Shown here piece by piece: positions 26,582 through 36,366 of a stretch of 64,000 nucleotides of DNA. Each line of letters begins with the position of its first letter. Position 1 is the stretch's first letter. The notes beneath the pieces are model-generated. The model saw only the letters and a program-made list of their open reading frames with translations. It did not search any database and was not told where the DNA came from. Origin of the DNA: an uncultured Clostridium sp. (GTDB lineage Bacteria > Bacillota > Clostridia > TANB77 > CAG-508); NCBI GenBank assembly GCA_900553945.1, contig USFR01000002.1:163954-227953 (forward strand), written 5' to 3'. Both the position numbers and the translations under genes were made by a program.

Positions 26582-27250
26582 ATGAAAGTACTAATTGTTG
26601 AAGATGACAAAATTTTATCAGATACAATTAAGCAATGTATCGAAAAGAAATATAGCGTAGAGCAAGCATTTGACGGATATGAAGGTTACATGTTTGCAAA
26701 AGAAAATATATATGACATAATAATACTTGATTTAATGATGCCAGAAATGAATGGATATGATTTATTAAGTAAGCTAAGAAAAGAAGAAATATTTACACCT
26801 GTACTTATACTAAGCGCAAAGGATTCATTAAATGATAAAGTAAAAGGACTATCAATAGGAGCAGATGATTATTTAGCTAAACCTTTCGAAAGAGAAGAAC
26901 TTTTAGCTAGATTAGAAGCTCTGATAAGAAGAAATCATGGATTTTATGCAAATAATACAATAGAATTTAAAGATTTAAAAATGAATCTAGAAAATAGAAA
27001 AGCATATATAAAGGACAAAGAAATAAATCTTCAAGGAAAACAATTTGATTTACTAGAATATTTGATTCATTCAAAAAACACTATAATAACAAAAGAACAA
27101 ATCTTTGATAAAATATGGGGATTTGATTCAGACACATCAACGAATGTAATTGAAGTATACGCAAGTGCATTAAGAAAAGAATTAAAAAAATATGGATATG
27201 ATAAGTATATTAAAACGTTAAGAGGCGTTGGATATATATTATCAGACTAA
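26582..27250 (+). CDS. OmpR/PhoB-family response regulator
   Basis: 222 aa. The receiver domain (1-115) has the acidic pair E7-D8-D9, phosphorylation site D50 in IIILDLMMPEMNGYD and K100 in DDYLAKPFEREE. A C-terminal winged helix (about 125-222) reads LQGKQFDLLEYLIHSKNTIITKEQIFDKIWG...VIEVYASALRKEL...LRGVGYIL. When phosphorylated by the partner kinase (27274) it should bind DNA repeats. A -10-like TATAAT lies at 26555-26560 with no clear -35. Which promoters it controls cannot be told. Confidence 0.94.
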   Translation: MKVLIVEDDKILSDTIKQCIEKKYSVEQAFDGYEGYMFAKENIYDIIILDLMMPEMNGYDLLSKLRKEEIFTPVLILSAKDSLNDKVKGLSIGADDYLAKPFEREELLARLEALIRRNHGFYANNTIEFKDLKMNLENRKAYIKDKEINLQGKQFDLLEYLIHSKNTIITKEQIFDKIWGFDSDTSTNVIEVYASALRKELKKYGYDKYIKTLRGVGYILSD

Positions 27251-27273
27251 ATAATGAAAGGAATGTAATAAGA

Positions 27274-28578
27274 GTGAAAGAACAAAAAATAATAAAAATT
27301 GAATTATTTAAAAACATGATTTTTAATTTAATACTTTTAACATTAATTTTTGGTGCTTTCAGTCTTTTCATATTAAGCCAATTCAACAATTATTTATACA
27401 AATCAGTTGATCAAGAGATTATGCAATATAAACAACAACTCGAAGATATATCAGATTTTGTTGTTAACAGTAACAAAACAAAATCAGAAAATGAATTAAC
27501 AGATGAAGAACTTACAGCCGAAGTGCAGAAAAACATAGATAAGATAGCTAATCCTAGAGTTGTAACAATATTAAGAGATGAAACAGGAGATGTAATCGCA
27601 ACATCATTAAGCGTAAAATATTTTGCAGATTACATAGGAAAAAACGATTCTAACATGAAAAATATAGGAGAAATATATGAAATAAAAGTAAACTCAAAAT
27701 ATTTCTATAGAGCTACTACATGTAGGTTAACAGCTTCAAATGGTGAAGTTTATTACATGGATATATTGATAAATATAAACTCTGAAAAAGAAATGATGGA
27801 TAACTTCAGTAGAACATTACTTGTAGGAACAGGTATAGTTATTGTGCTATCAATAATTACAAGCTGGTATTTATCAAGGAGAGCTCTAACTCCTATAATT
27901 TCTGCATACAAAAAACAAGCAGAATTTGTACAAAATGCATCACATGAACTTCGAACACCATTAACAATAATTCAAGCAAAACAAGAAATGTTACTTCAAT
28001 CACCTGAAAGCAAGATAATTGATAAATCACAAGATATAGTTTTATCGCTAAATGAAACGAGAAGACTATCAAAAATGATAACAGAATTAATGGACTTGGC
28101 AAGATCAGATGCTAACAGAAATACAGTTCACAAGTCAAAAACAGACATAAAGCAAATGGCAAGAGAAGTAGTAATTCCATATAAAGAAATGGCAGAATTA
28201 CAAAGTAAGATAATGAATTTAAATATCGGTTGTGATAAAGAACTAAACATTGATAAAAATAAGATAAAACAGTTATTAGTTATTTTGCTAGATAATGCCA
28301 TAAAATATACTGAAGAAGATGATGTGATAGATGTTGACATTCATAATCATGAGGATAAGCTATACATAGTAGTAAAAGATACTGGAATCGGAATTAGTGA
28401 TGAAGGATTAAAACATATCTTCGAAAGATTCTACAGAGAGGACAAAGCTCGTTCAAGGGCTAAAGGTGGTACAGGACTTGGATTATCAATAGCACATACA
28501 ATTGTAAAAAGTCACGGAGGAAGCATAAAACTAACACATAATAAACCAAAAGGAACAGTAGTAACAGTAAAAATCTAA
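27274..28578 (+). CDS. Membrane sensor histidine kinase
   Basis: 434 aa. Two transmembrane helices (about 15-36 and 182-201) flank a roughly 145-residue extracytoplasmic sensor. HisKA has H224 in FVQNASHELRTPLTII; the HATPase domain shows N-box (LLDNAIKYTEE), G1 (DTGIGI), F-box (IFERFYRED) and G2 (GGTGLGLSIAH). No clear HAMP domain lies between the second helix and HisKA (only about 20 residues), as in CiaH-type kinases. Start GTG 27274 follows AAAGGAATGTAATAAGA. It is co-transcribed with its regulator, 23 bp upstream. The signal is unknown. Confidence 0.93.
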   Translation: MKEQKIIKIELFKNMIFNLILLTLIFGAFSLFILSQFNNYLYKSVDQEIMQYKQQLEDISDFVVNSNKTKSENELTDEELTAEVQKNIDKIANPRVVTILRDETGDVIATSLSVKYFADYIGKNDSNMKNIGEIYEIKVNSKYFYRATTCRLTASNGEVYYMDILININSEKEMMDNFSRTLLVGTGIVIVLSIITSWYLSRRALTPIISAYKKQAEFVQNASHELRTPLTIIQAKQEMLLQSPESKIIDKSQDIVLSLNETRRLSKMITELMDLARSDANRNTVHKSKTDIKQMAREVVIPYKEMAELQSKIMNLNIGCDKELNIDKNKIKQLLVILLDNAIKYTEEDDVIDVDIHNHEDKLYIVVKDTGIGISDEGLKHIFERFYREDKARSRAKGGTGLGLSIAHTIVKSHGGSIKLTHNKPKGTVVTVKI

Positions 28579-28638
28579 AAGAAAAAATTTAATGAAAATA
28601 AGTATTAATTTTATTACAGATTACTATGAATTATAAAG

Positions 28639-28668
28639 AAAAAGACTTGCTATAAATGCAAGTCTTTT
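28639..28668 (+). terminator. Rho-independent terminator after the two-component operon
   Basis: AAAAGACTTGC pairs with GCAAGTCTTTT over a 7-nt loop, a clean stem with T-rich trailer. Confidence 0.9.
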
Positions 28669-28669
28669 G

Positions 28670-28698
28670 TTGACTTTTTCTACATAGACCAATATAAT
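28670..28698 (+). promoter_or_regulatory. Promoter for the vanW-like gene
   Basis: TTGACT (28670-28675) and TATAAT (28693-28698) are separated by 17 nt, 36 bp before ATG 28734, directly after the terminator. Confidence 0.75.
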
Positions 28699-28733
28699 AT
28701 AAAAGATGAATTAGGCATAAAAGGAGCAAAAAA

Positions 28734-30353
28734 ATGGCAAATCAAATATTGAGTTACGGTAACTCAAATGATAAAGATGAAAACGAGAAAAAAGAAAAAA
28801 ATAATAAAAAAGAGAAAATAGATAAAAAAAGTGAAAAAGTATCAAAAAAAGATGAGAATACTCAGTTAATTGTACCTGATACAAATACACAAATAGATAA
28901 TAGTCAAGTAAAAGTAAAAAAGCATATTGCATTAAAAGTTATAGGAATTATATTTTTAATAGTAATTGTCTTATGCATAGCAAGTGTAACAACATTTTCA
29001 GTAATAAATAATAAAGATGACAAAATAAAAAAAGGAGTAACCATCGAAGGCGTTGATGTATCCGACTTGTCTAAAGAAGAGGCAAAACAAAAAGTTCAAC
29101 AACAATTTTTAGACACACTAGATGATACAATTTATTTTCAATATGGAGAAAGCCAATATTCACTTGCACTAGAGCAAATAAGTGCTAAATTCAAATTGGA
29201 CGAAGCAGTTGACAAAGCTTATAAGCTAGGAAGAGAAGGAAGCATTATTCAAAGAGATTTAGAAATAATAAAATTAACTAAAAATACTCAAAATATTACA
29301 ATAGATATTTCATATAATGATGTAGCATTAGATGCTTGCATATTAGACATATCAGCTAAATTACCTGAACAAGTAAAGCAACCTAGCTACTATATTGAAG
29401 GAAGTGATTTGATTATTACATCTGGAAAAATAGGAAAAGCAGCTAAAAGCGATGAAACAAAAGAAATAATTGCAAATGCACTAAATCAAAAGAATTACAA
29501 AGATGTTTTTTATGATATTCCAACATATGACAGATATCCAGATGAAATTGATGTAGATCAAATACATTCAGAAGTCTACAAAGAAGTTAAAGATGCGTAT
29601 TATACAGTTGAACCAAGAGTTCTATATCCAGACGAAACAGGAATTGATTTTCAAGAAAGCGTAGACGCAGTAAAAGAGCAAATTAAAAGTGAGAAAAAAG
29701 ACGAATATGTAGTGCCACTAAAATATACAAGGGCAAATATTACGGTAAATGATTTAGGAACAGATGCATTTCCAGACCAACTTGCAACTACATCAACAGC
29801 ATATGTAAATAATCCAAATAGAACAACAAACTTGAGATTAGCAGCAAATAAAATAAATGGAACAGTATTAATGCCAGGAGAAACATTTTCTTACAACACA
29901 ATAGTAGGAGAAAGAACAATTGCGGCAGGATATAGAAATGCAGCAATATATGAAAATGGTCAAGTAGTAGATGGGCTTGGAGGCGGAATATGCCAAGTTT
30001 CGACAACATTATACAATTCAGTTTTGAAATCAGATTTAGAAATTGTAGAAAGATCACCACATATGTTCCTTGCAACATATGCACCAGGCTCATTAGATGC
30101 AACAGTAGCATATGGTTCACTTGATTTTAAATTTAAAAATAACAGAAATTATCCAATAAAAGTTGTAGCATCAGTTGAAAGCGGATACTGCACAGTTAGA
30201 ATAATCGGGTTAAGAACTGATGATGATTATGATATTCAATTATCAAGTAAAAGAATAGGATCTTTAACATATCAAGCATTCAAGAATTACTATAAAAATG
30301 GTCAATTTATTAAATCAGAACTAGTATCAACAGATCAATATTCATCACATTAA
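28734..30353 (+). CDS. VanW-family cell-wall protein with YoaR-like domain
   Basis: 539 aa. A very charged cytoplasmic N-terminus (1-60) precedes one transmembrane helix (about 63-85). The extracytoplasmic part contains a peptidoglycan-binding-like YoaR/PG_binding_4 region (GVTIEGVDVSDLSKEEAKQ, then ITSGKIGKAAKSDETKE). The VanW domain follows from about 350: RTTNLRLAANKINGTVLMPG, TFSYNTIVG, GGGICQVSTTLYN and ERSPHMFLATYAPG. The family is named for the vancomycin-resistance cluster gene vanW but is widespread in Clostridia with unknown biochemistry; no vanRS/HAX genes are here. It has its own promoter; trmB follows 21 bp later. Confidence 0.88.
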   Translation: MANQILSYGNSNDKDENEKKEKNNKKEKIDKKSEKVSKKDENTQLIVPDTNTQIDNSQVKVKKHIALKVIGIIFLIVIVLCIASVTTFSVINNKDDKIKKGVTIEGVDVSDLSKEEAKQKVQQQFLDTLDDTIYFQYGESQYSLALEQISAKFKLDEAVDKAYKLGREGSIIQRDLEIIKLTKNTQNITIDISYNDVALDACILDISAKLPEQVKQPSYYIEGSDLIITSGKIGKAAKSDETKEIIANALNQKNYKDVFYDIPTYDRYPDEIDVDQIHSEVYKEVKDAYYTVEPRVLYPDETGIDFQESVDAVKEQIKSEKKDEYVVPLKYTRANITVNDLGTDAFPDQLATTSTAYVNNPNRTTNLRLAANKINGTVLMPGETFSYNTIVGERTIAAGYRNAAIYENGQVVDGLGGGICQVSTTLYNSVLKSDLEIVERSPHMFLATYAPGSLDATVAYGSLDFKFKNNRNYPIKVVASVESGYCTVRIIGLRTDDDYDIQLSSKRIGSLTYQAFKNYYKNGQFIKSELVSTDQYSSH

Positions 30354-30374
30354 AATAAAAAGGAATGAAGTAAA

Positions 30375-31040
30375 ATGAGAATAAGAAGAAAGCCATGGGC
30401 AAAACAAGAATTAGAAGAAGCAAAATTTTATATAGATGATCCCCAAATGTATAAAGGAAAATGGAAAGAACAATTTGAAGATTCAAAAAAACCACTTTAT
30501 TTAGAAATAGGATGTGGTAAAGGGAGTTTTATATCAAAAATTGCATCAAGACATCAAGAAAATAATTATATAGCAGCTGACATGATTGAAGCAATGCTAG
30601 GATTATCAAAAAGAAATATAGAAACAGAATATGCAAATAAAAATTTAGAAATAAAAAACTTATTATTAATACGCATGAATGCAGAAAGAATATTAGATGT
30701 ATTTGATGAAAATGATACAGTAGACAGAATATATATTAATTTCTGCAATCCATGGCCAAGAGAAAAACATAAGAAAAGAAGATTAACACATACTAGACAA
30801 TTAGCTAATTACAAGACTTTTCTAAATAAAGAAAAAGGAGAAATTTACTTTAAAACAGATGATGATGAGTTATTTGAAGAAAGCGTAGAATACTTCAAAG
30901 AAGAAGGATTTGAAATTGTAAAAATAACGCATGACTTACATAGTGAAATGATTTTTGAAGATATTAGAACAGAACATGAGCAAATGTTTTCTGAGCAAGG
31001 TATAAAAATAAAGGCACTGATTGCAAAAATTAAAATATAG
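30375..31040 (+). CDS. trmB: tRNA (guanine-N7-)-methyltransferase
   Basis: 221 aa, standard for TrmB, which uses SAM to methylate G46 of tRNA. It starts MRIRRKPWAKQELEEAKFYI, has the SAM motif LEIGCGKGSFI, the YIAADMIEAMLG acidic-loop segment and the family signature INFCNPWPREKHKKRRLTH (normally NFSDPWPKxRHxKRRLT). The switch from Ser-Asp to Cys-Asn in that motif is notable, but Pro-Trp-Pro and the basic tract are kept. It is probably co-transcribed with the vanW-like gene. Confidence 0.94.
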   Translation: MRIRRKPWAKQELEEAKFYIDDPQMYKGKWKEQFEDSKKPLYLEIGCGKGSFISKIASRHQENNYIAADMIEAMLGLSKRNIETEYANKNLEIKNLLLIRMNAERILDVFDENDTVDRIYINFCNPWPREKHKKRRLTHTRQLANYKTFLNKEKGEIYFKTDDDELFEESVEYFKEEGFEIVKITHDLHSEMIFEDIRTEHEQMFSEQGIKIKALIAKIKI

Positions 31041-31189
31041 AAAAAAGCAGACATTGGTATCAGCATTTTCATACATGTGCTAAATTAACAACAATTCTAT
31101 ATTTTTAATTTTATTTTAATATTTCAATAATAAAATGTGCTAAAAGATTAATAAAGTGGTTAATCAATAAATAAAAGGAGGAAAAAACA

Positions 31190-32134
31190 TTGATAGAGCT
31201 ACAGAATGTTACAAAAAAGTATAATGATTTTACAGCAGTAGACGATATCAGCTTTAAAATTGATGACGGTGAAGTTGTTGGATTTCTTGGACCAAACGGT
31301 GCTGGAAAAAGTACAACAATGAACATGATAACAGGATATATTGAGCCAACAGCTGGAAAGATCATAGTAAATGGTTTTGACATAAATCAAAAGTCAAAAC
31401 AAGCTAAAAAGCAAATTGGATATATGCCAGAAAACGTTCCATTATACTTGGAGTTAACAGTAAAAGAATTTATCTCTTATATGGCTGATTTAAAACTTGT
31501 TAAGAGAAAAGAAAAGAAAGAAGAAATTGAAAGAGTACTAAAAGCTACAGGTTTGGAAGAAGTTAAAGGAAAACTAATAAGAAACTTGTCAAGAGGATAT
31601 AGGCAAAGAGTTAGTTTAGCAGGAGCTTTAGTTGGAAATCCTCCAATATTAATATTAGACGAGCCAACAGTTGGACTTGATCCAATTCAAGTAAAAGAAA
31701 TTAGAACATTAATCAAAGAATTAGGAAAAAAACACACAATATTAATAAGTTCACATATATTAGCTGAAATAAGCCAGATGTGTAATAAAATTATTATTAT
31801 TAACAAAGGAAAAATAATGAGAACAGACAAAATGTCTAATATTGAAGAAGAAGTAGCATCAAAAGAAACAGAAGTAACTTTAACAGTTGAAGAAACAGAT
31901 GTTAAATTATCAGAAATCAAAGATGGAATCAAAGAAATAATAAGTATAGAATTGTTAGAGGATAACGGAAAAAACAAAGTATATACATTAAAATACAATG
32001 GAACTGAAGATATTAGAAAAGTTTTATTTAAAAAGTGCGTTGAAAAAGATATAACAATAATTGAAATGAAGAAAAAAGAAGTATCATTAGAAGAAGCATT
32101 CTTAAAAATTACAGAAGAGGGGGAAAATAAATAA
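31190..32134 (+). CDS. ABC transporter ATP-binding protein (Gld/ABC-2 type)
   Basis: 314 aa. Walker A GPNGAGKST, signature NLSRGYRQRVSLA (Arg for Gly in SGG), Walker B LILDEPTVGLD and switch His in SSHILAE are present. A C-terminal extension of about 90 residues (from 225) resembles the regulatory domain of ABC-2 exporters and ends SLEEAFLKIT. Start TTG 31190 follows AAGGAGG. It overlaps the permease by 1 nt (TAATG). With the next two genes it makes a three-gene GldA/GldF/GldG-like set; in gliding Bacteroidetes these serve motility, while in Firmicutes the exported cargo is unknown. Confidence 0.9.
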   Translation: MIELQNVTKKYNDFTAVDDISFKIDDGEVVGFLGPNGAGKSTTMNMITGYIEPTAGKIIVNGFDINQKSKQAKKQIGYMPENVPLYLELTVKEFISYMADLKLVKRKEKKEEIERVLKATGLEEVKGKLIRNLSRGYRQRVSLAGALVGNPPILILDEPTVGLDPIQVKEIRTLIKELGKKHTILISSHILAEISQMCNKIIIINKGKIMRTDKMSNIEEEVASKETEVTLTVEETDVKLSEIKDGIKEIISIELLEDNGKNKVYTLKYNGTEDIRKVLFKKCVEKDITIIEMKKKEVSLEEAFLKITEEGENK

Positions 32135-32814
32135 TGTTAGCAATAATAAAAAAAGAATTAAAAAGCTATTTTTTTACACCAATAGGTTACATATTTATAG
32201 GACTTTTCCTTGCTGTAGTTAGCTTTATATTTTACACATATACATTCGCATCAGGATATTTAAATTTCGAATATATTATATGGGACAGCACAGTAGTACT
32301 TGCATTCATAATTCCTGTATTAACAATGAGAATGTTTGCTGAGGAGAAGAAAACAGGAACAGACCAATTATTAATGACATCTCCAAAAAGTATAACATGT
32401 ATAGTGCTTGGTAAATTTTTGGCAGCATCATTAGTTGTTGTAATAGGAATGTTATTCATGTTCGTATATTACGGAATTTTAAGACATTTCGGATATGTTA
32501 ATTTAACAGAACCACTAGTTGCAATGCTAGGATTTTTACTACTTGCAATGTCTTACATATCTTTTGGTATGTTTGCATCATCAATCACAGAAAATCAAGT
32601 AATAGCAGCAGTTATATCAATTGGCTTTTTCTTGATAATATCATTTTTGCAAAATTATCAAGGTGTTATAGAAATGTTTTCATTAGTTCAAATGTATCAA
32701 AAATTTCCACAAGGAATTATTTCATTAAAAGAAGTAGTAGGGTATGTAACATTTATTCTATTATTTGTATTCTTAACAATCATAGTATTGCAAAGACGTA
32801 AAAGCGTTAAATAA
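32134..32814 (+). CDS. ABC-2 type permease (GldF-like)
   Basis: 226 aa with six hydrophobic helices. The start LAIIKKELKSYFFTPIGYIFIGLFLAV is the classic beginning of GldF-like ABC-2 permeases, followed by FIIPVLTMRMFAEEKKTGT and LLMTSPKS. The last helix ends with a basic RRKSVK tail. It is coupled to the ATPase gene by a 1-nt overlap. It should form the membrane channel with the ATPase; the GldG-like partner follows 31 bp later. Confidence 0.9.
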   Translation: MLAIIKKELKSYFFTPIGYIFIGLFLAVVSFIFYTYTFASGYLNFEYIIWDSTVVLAFIIPVLTMRMFAEEKKTGTDQLLMTSPKSITCIVLGKFLAASLVVVIGMLFMFVYYGILRHFGYVNLTEPLVAMLGFLLLAMSYISFGMFASSITENQVIAAVISIGFFLIISFLQNYQGVIEMFSLVQMYQKFPQGIISLKEVVGYVTFILLFVFLTIIVLQRRKSVK

Positions 32815-32845
32815 CGAAATAATATCTTAGAAAGGAAAATAAAAA

Positions 32846-34414
32846 ATGGATAATAAAGAGAAAGAAAACAAGAAGATTTTAAAGAAAATGAATCGAGAAA
32901 AAGCAAAGAAGGAAAAGAATGTAGAAAAAGAAAAAACTGCAAAATCTCCAAAAGAGCACATTGCTTCATTTTTCGGTAAATTAAAAGAATTATGTATAAA
33001 AGATACAAGTAGAATGATATTACTTGTTGCAATTTTAATTGCTGTATATGTAGTTATAAATTTAGGAGTAAGGCAAATTAACTTAGCTCAAATAGATTTA
33101 ACTAAAGATAAAAGATATACATTAACAGATCAATCAAAAAATATTGTTAGAACAATAGATAAAGAAATGACATTCTATGTATGGGGATATTCAGAATCAG
33201 ACGAGATAATAGATCTTTTAAAACAATATAATGCAGAAAACAACAAAATATCATATAAACTAGTAACTACAGATGATGCAGAAGAAATAAGTAAGTATGG
33301 TTTTGAAAGCGGATATCAAGAAGTTGTAGGTGTTGCAACAGATGGAAGAATATCATATATTAGCGGAACAGACCTTTATACATATGATGATAGCTATAAT
33401 GTAGTTGATTTAACAGAACAAAAAATAACAAATGCGATAAATAATTTATCAGCAACAAAAGAAACAAAAGTTTATTTCGTTGAAGGTAGAACAAACTACA
33501 CAACTGAAAGTGGAATTTATTACTTAACACAATATTTAGGAAATGAATATTATGAAGTCGGAACAATAAATATTATGTCAGATTCAACAATACCAGATGA
33601 TTGCGATGTCTTAGCAATAATGGGATTATCATCAGATTTTACTAGTCAAGAAGCAGACAATATTTGTAAGTATATTGAAAAAGGTGGAGATTTAATAATA
33701 ACAAACGATATAGATTATTCAAATGTTAATAGAGATTATCCAAATTTCCAAAGAATATTAGATGAATATGATATATCAATGCCTAATAAAGTTGTTCAAG
33801 AAAATTCAGACAAAAATAAAGTATCAGGTTATAATAATCTAGTATTCCAAGCAAATATTGCAGCAGACCATGAAATTACAAGATTATTATACAATTATGA
33901 CGCATCTGGAACAAACAAAAATGGAGTTAGTGTAAAACCACTATTTTTAGCTTCTGGAATTATTGAAATGGATTCAAACAAAATGTTAGAAGACAACATA
34001 ACAGCCACATCAATTTTAATGACATCAACACAAGCTACAGTGTCAGATTTAGCAACTAAAACAACAGAAGAAAATTCAGGAAACTACTATACAATAGGTG
34101 CTGCAATTCAGAAAATGGTTGAATCAGGAGACGAATCAAGATTAGTTGTATTTTCTTCAACATCTTCATTTTCTGATAATGCATTAGACAATCAAACACC
34201 AATGGTAGCATATAATGCAAATATAATCATGAATTCATTTGCATTTGCATCAAATAGAGGTGAATTATATTCAATAAGAAAATCATCATCATACACAAAA
34301 TACACACCAACAGATAGAGAAGATAAAGTAGTTAGAGTTATAATATATGCTATTCCAGTAGCAATAATAGTTTTAGGAATGTGTGTATGGTTAACAAGAA
34401 GAAAATTAAAATAA
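32846..34414 (+). CDS. GldG-family ABC auxiliary membrane protein
   Basis: 522 aa. A Lys/Glu-rich cytoplasmic tail (1-55) precedes a transmembrane helix (about 57-77); the extracytoplasmic part has the typical DLTKDKRYTLTDQSKNIVRTI start of the GldG/ABC_transp_aux family. An Asp/Ser-rich alpha/beta region follows (DCDVLAIMGLSSDFTSQEADNI, GGDLIITND), then a C-terminal helix (about 490-512) ending RRKLK. The family partners GldA/GldF-like genes, as here. Its role (possibly linking the transporter to the envelope) is unknown. A terminator follows. Confidence 0.86.
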   Translation: MDNKEKENKKILKKMNREKAKKEKNVEKEKTAKSPKEHIASFFGKLKELCIKDTSRMILLVAILIAVYVVINLGVRQINLAQIDLTKDKRYTLTDQSKNIVRTIDKEMTFYVWGYSESDEIIDLLKQYNAENNKISYKLVTTDDAEEISKYGFESGYQEVVGVATDGRISYISGTDLYTYDDSYNVVDLTEQKITNAINNLSATKETKVYFVEGRTNYTTESGIYYLTQYLGNEYYEVGTINIMSDSTIPDDCDVLAIMGLSSDFTSQEADNICKYIEKGGDLIITNDIDYSNVNRDYPNFQRILDEYDISMPNKVVQENSDKNKVSGYNNLVFQANIAADHEITRLLYNYDASGTNKNGVSVKPLFLASGIIEMDSNKMLEDNITATSILMTSTQATVSDLATKTTEENSGNYYTIGAAIQKMVESGDESRLVVFSSTSSFSDNALDNQTPMVAYNANIIMNSFAFASNRGELYSIRKSSSYTKYTPTDREDKVVRVIIYAIPVAIIVLGMCVWLTRRKLK

Positions 34415-34435
34415 AAAGTTAAATAAAATTATTAC

Positions 34436-34474
34436 GAAAAAGGACGTTATATAAAAAATTATAACGCCCTTTTA
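34436..34474 (+). terminator. Rho-independent terminator after the Gld-like operon
   Basis: AAAAGGACGTTATA pairs with TATAACGCCCTTTT across an AT-rich loop, with a T run inside the 3' arm. Confidence 0.88.
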
Positions 34475-34499
34475 ATCAATAATGAAAATGAGGGAGAAA

Positions 34500-36224
34500 A
34501 TGAAAAAAATTAAACCAGCAACAATAGCATTAATAATAATTTTAGTAGCATATACAATTATATCTTTCTATAAATTAGGAAATACGAAAAATCCGCAAAC
34601 ATATGTTAATTTAAAGGATAACGAACAATTAACATTTAGAATAGACTCAGATCAAATACCTAAAAAGATGATGATATATTCTGCAAACGATGAATCAAAT
34701 GTATCAATATTCTTTGTAAACGAATACAAAACATATGACAAATATGAGTATGATACATATTTTGAAATAAACTATGCAAATCTTTTTAAATGGAATGAAA
34801 TATATTTTAATACTAAATCTTGTGATTACAAATATATAATGTTTGAATCAAATGTAGACACAACAGCTTTAGGAGAAATTAAAATATATGATGAAAACGG
34901 TAAAGAAATAACAATAACAGCAATGGACGAAAAGGGAAAAGAACTATTAGATGAACAAAGTTTAGTACCAGAAGAATATTCATATATGAATAGCACATAC
35001 TTTGATGAAGTGTATTTTCCAAGAACATCATATGAAATATTAAATAAATTACCAATCTACGAGTACACACACCCACCATTAGGAAAATTAATAATCTCAA
35101 TTCCAGTTCATTTTTTAGGCTTAACACCGTTTGCATATAGATTATGTGGAAATATTGCAGGAATATTAATGATATTAGTAATCTACCTAATAGCTAAACA
35201 ATTATTTAAAAGAGATAGATATGCTTTATTTTCAGCATTGATAATGGCATTAGATGGAATGCATTTTGTTCAAACTAGAATAGGTACTGTAGATAGTTTA
35301 TTGTTATTATTTTGTTTAACATCTTTCTATTTCTTCCTAAGATTTTTAAAAATACCTGCCGAAGAAAATTGGAAAAAGAAAAGACTGCCACTATTATTAT
35401 CAGGAACGTTCTGGGGAATGGCAATGGCTACAAAATGGACTGCAGCATTTATAGGAGCAGGAATGGGAATAATATATTTAGCTAAAATGATAAAATCAAA
35501 AAGATTGGATATAAAATTAATTTTATGGTCAATTTTATCCTTCGTTATAATTCCACTAACTATATATGTAATGTCATATATACCAATAATGATGAATCCA
35601 AATGCAAAATTATATTATGAACATGAAGATAAAAACGGAGAAAAGATTTGCGAATATGTGCAGATAACAGACGTAAAATCCTTTATAAAATATCAACAAG
35701 CAATGTATCACTACCATTCAACATTAAAAGCGAGCCATCCATATACAAGCAAGTGGTATGAGTGGCCAATTATGAAAAGACCATTATGGTTTTATATTTC
35801 AAGATTTGATAATAACACAATAGGAACAATTGCATGTATGGGAAATCCAGCAATATGGTGGTTATCAATGATCACAGCAATATATACACTAACATATACA
35901 ATTATTACTAGAAACAAAGAAGGAGCAATTTTAATCGTAATGATAGTGATAACATGGTTTACATATGCACTTATAGGACGAATCATGTTTATATATCACT
36001 ATTTTATAACACTACCATTTATGATGCTTACAATTCCGTTCGCTGTAAGTAAACTAGCAGAATGGAAACCCAAAATAGACTATATAATGCCTGTATTGAC
36101 ATTAATATTTTTAGGAACATTTATTTATTTTTATCCTATATACTCAGGAAAACCGGTTAGTATTGAATATGTTAAAAAAACAGAGTGGTTAAACTCCTGG
36201 GAGTACGATGGCTTAGCGCACTAG
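34500..36224 (+). CDS. GT39/PMT-family polyprenyl-phosphate-sugar protein glycosyltransferase
   Basis: About 574 aa from ATG 34500; AGGGAG lies 3 nt upstream, and in-frame ATGs at 34482 and 34488 lack a ribosome site, so the start is uncertain by up to 6 codons. There are about ten transmembrane helices. After the first helix a roughly 120-residue beta-rich insert (LTFRIDSDQIPKKMMIY..., YKYIMFESN) precedes the catalytic loop: the acidic pair of FDEVYF and then THPPLGKLIISIP. PMT enzymes move a sugar from a polyprenyl-phosphate donor to Ser/Thr of exported proteins or to glycans. The insert looks like a discoidin/CBM-type module. It is monocistronic and flanked by two terminators. Confidence 0.85.
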   Translation: MKKIKPATIALIIILVAYTIISFYKLGNTKNPQTYVNLKDNEQLTFRIDSDQIPKKMMIYSANDESNVSIFFVNEYKTYDKYEYDTYFEINYANLFKWNEIYFNTKSCDYKYIMFESNVDTTALGEIKIYDENGKEITITAMDEKGKELLDEQSLVPEEYSYMNSTYFDEVYFPRTSYEILNKLPIYEYTHPPLGKLIISIPVHFLGLTPFAYRLCGNIAGILMILVIYLIAKQLFKRDRYALFSALIMALDGMHFVQTRIGTVDSLLLLFCLTSFYFFLRFLKIPAEENWKKKRLPLLLSGTFWGMAMATKWTAAFIGAGMGIIYLAKMIKSKRLDIKLILWSILSFVIIPLTIYVMSYIPIMMNPNAKLYYEHEDKNGEKICEYVQITDVKSFIKYQQAMYHYHSTLKASHPYTSKWYEWPIMKRPLWFYISRFDNNTIGTIACMGNPAIWWLSMITAIYTLTYTIITRNKEGAILIVMIVITWFTYALIGRIMFIYHYFITLPFMMLTIPFAVSKLAEWKPKIDYIMPVLTLIFLGTFIYFYPIYSGKPVSIEYVKKTEWLNSWEYDGLAH

Positions 36225-36291
36225 CACAAATATTAGTAATAATATAAACTAAAAAGTTATATTATTTATAAGAAATTTAAATTACATAAGC

Positions 36292-36328
36292 AAAGAGATC
36301 CAAGTCATATTACAACTTGGATCTCTTT
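36292..36328. terminator. Bidirectional terminator between PMT and PhoH genes
   Basis: AAAGAGATCCAAGT and ACTTGGATCTCTTT form a near-perfect stem between two convergent genes, with T runs on both strands. Confidence 0.88.
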
Positions 36329-36366
36329 GTTATTAGAGTTTAGCTAAGAATTACCAGACATTCTTT

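Noticed and set aside
28734..30353. Vancomycin resistance locus
   Set aside because: Only a VanW-family gene is present; the vanH, vanA/B and vanX genes are absent, and VanW homologs are common in susceptible Clostridia.
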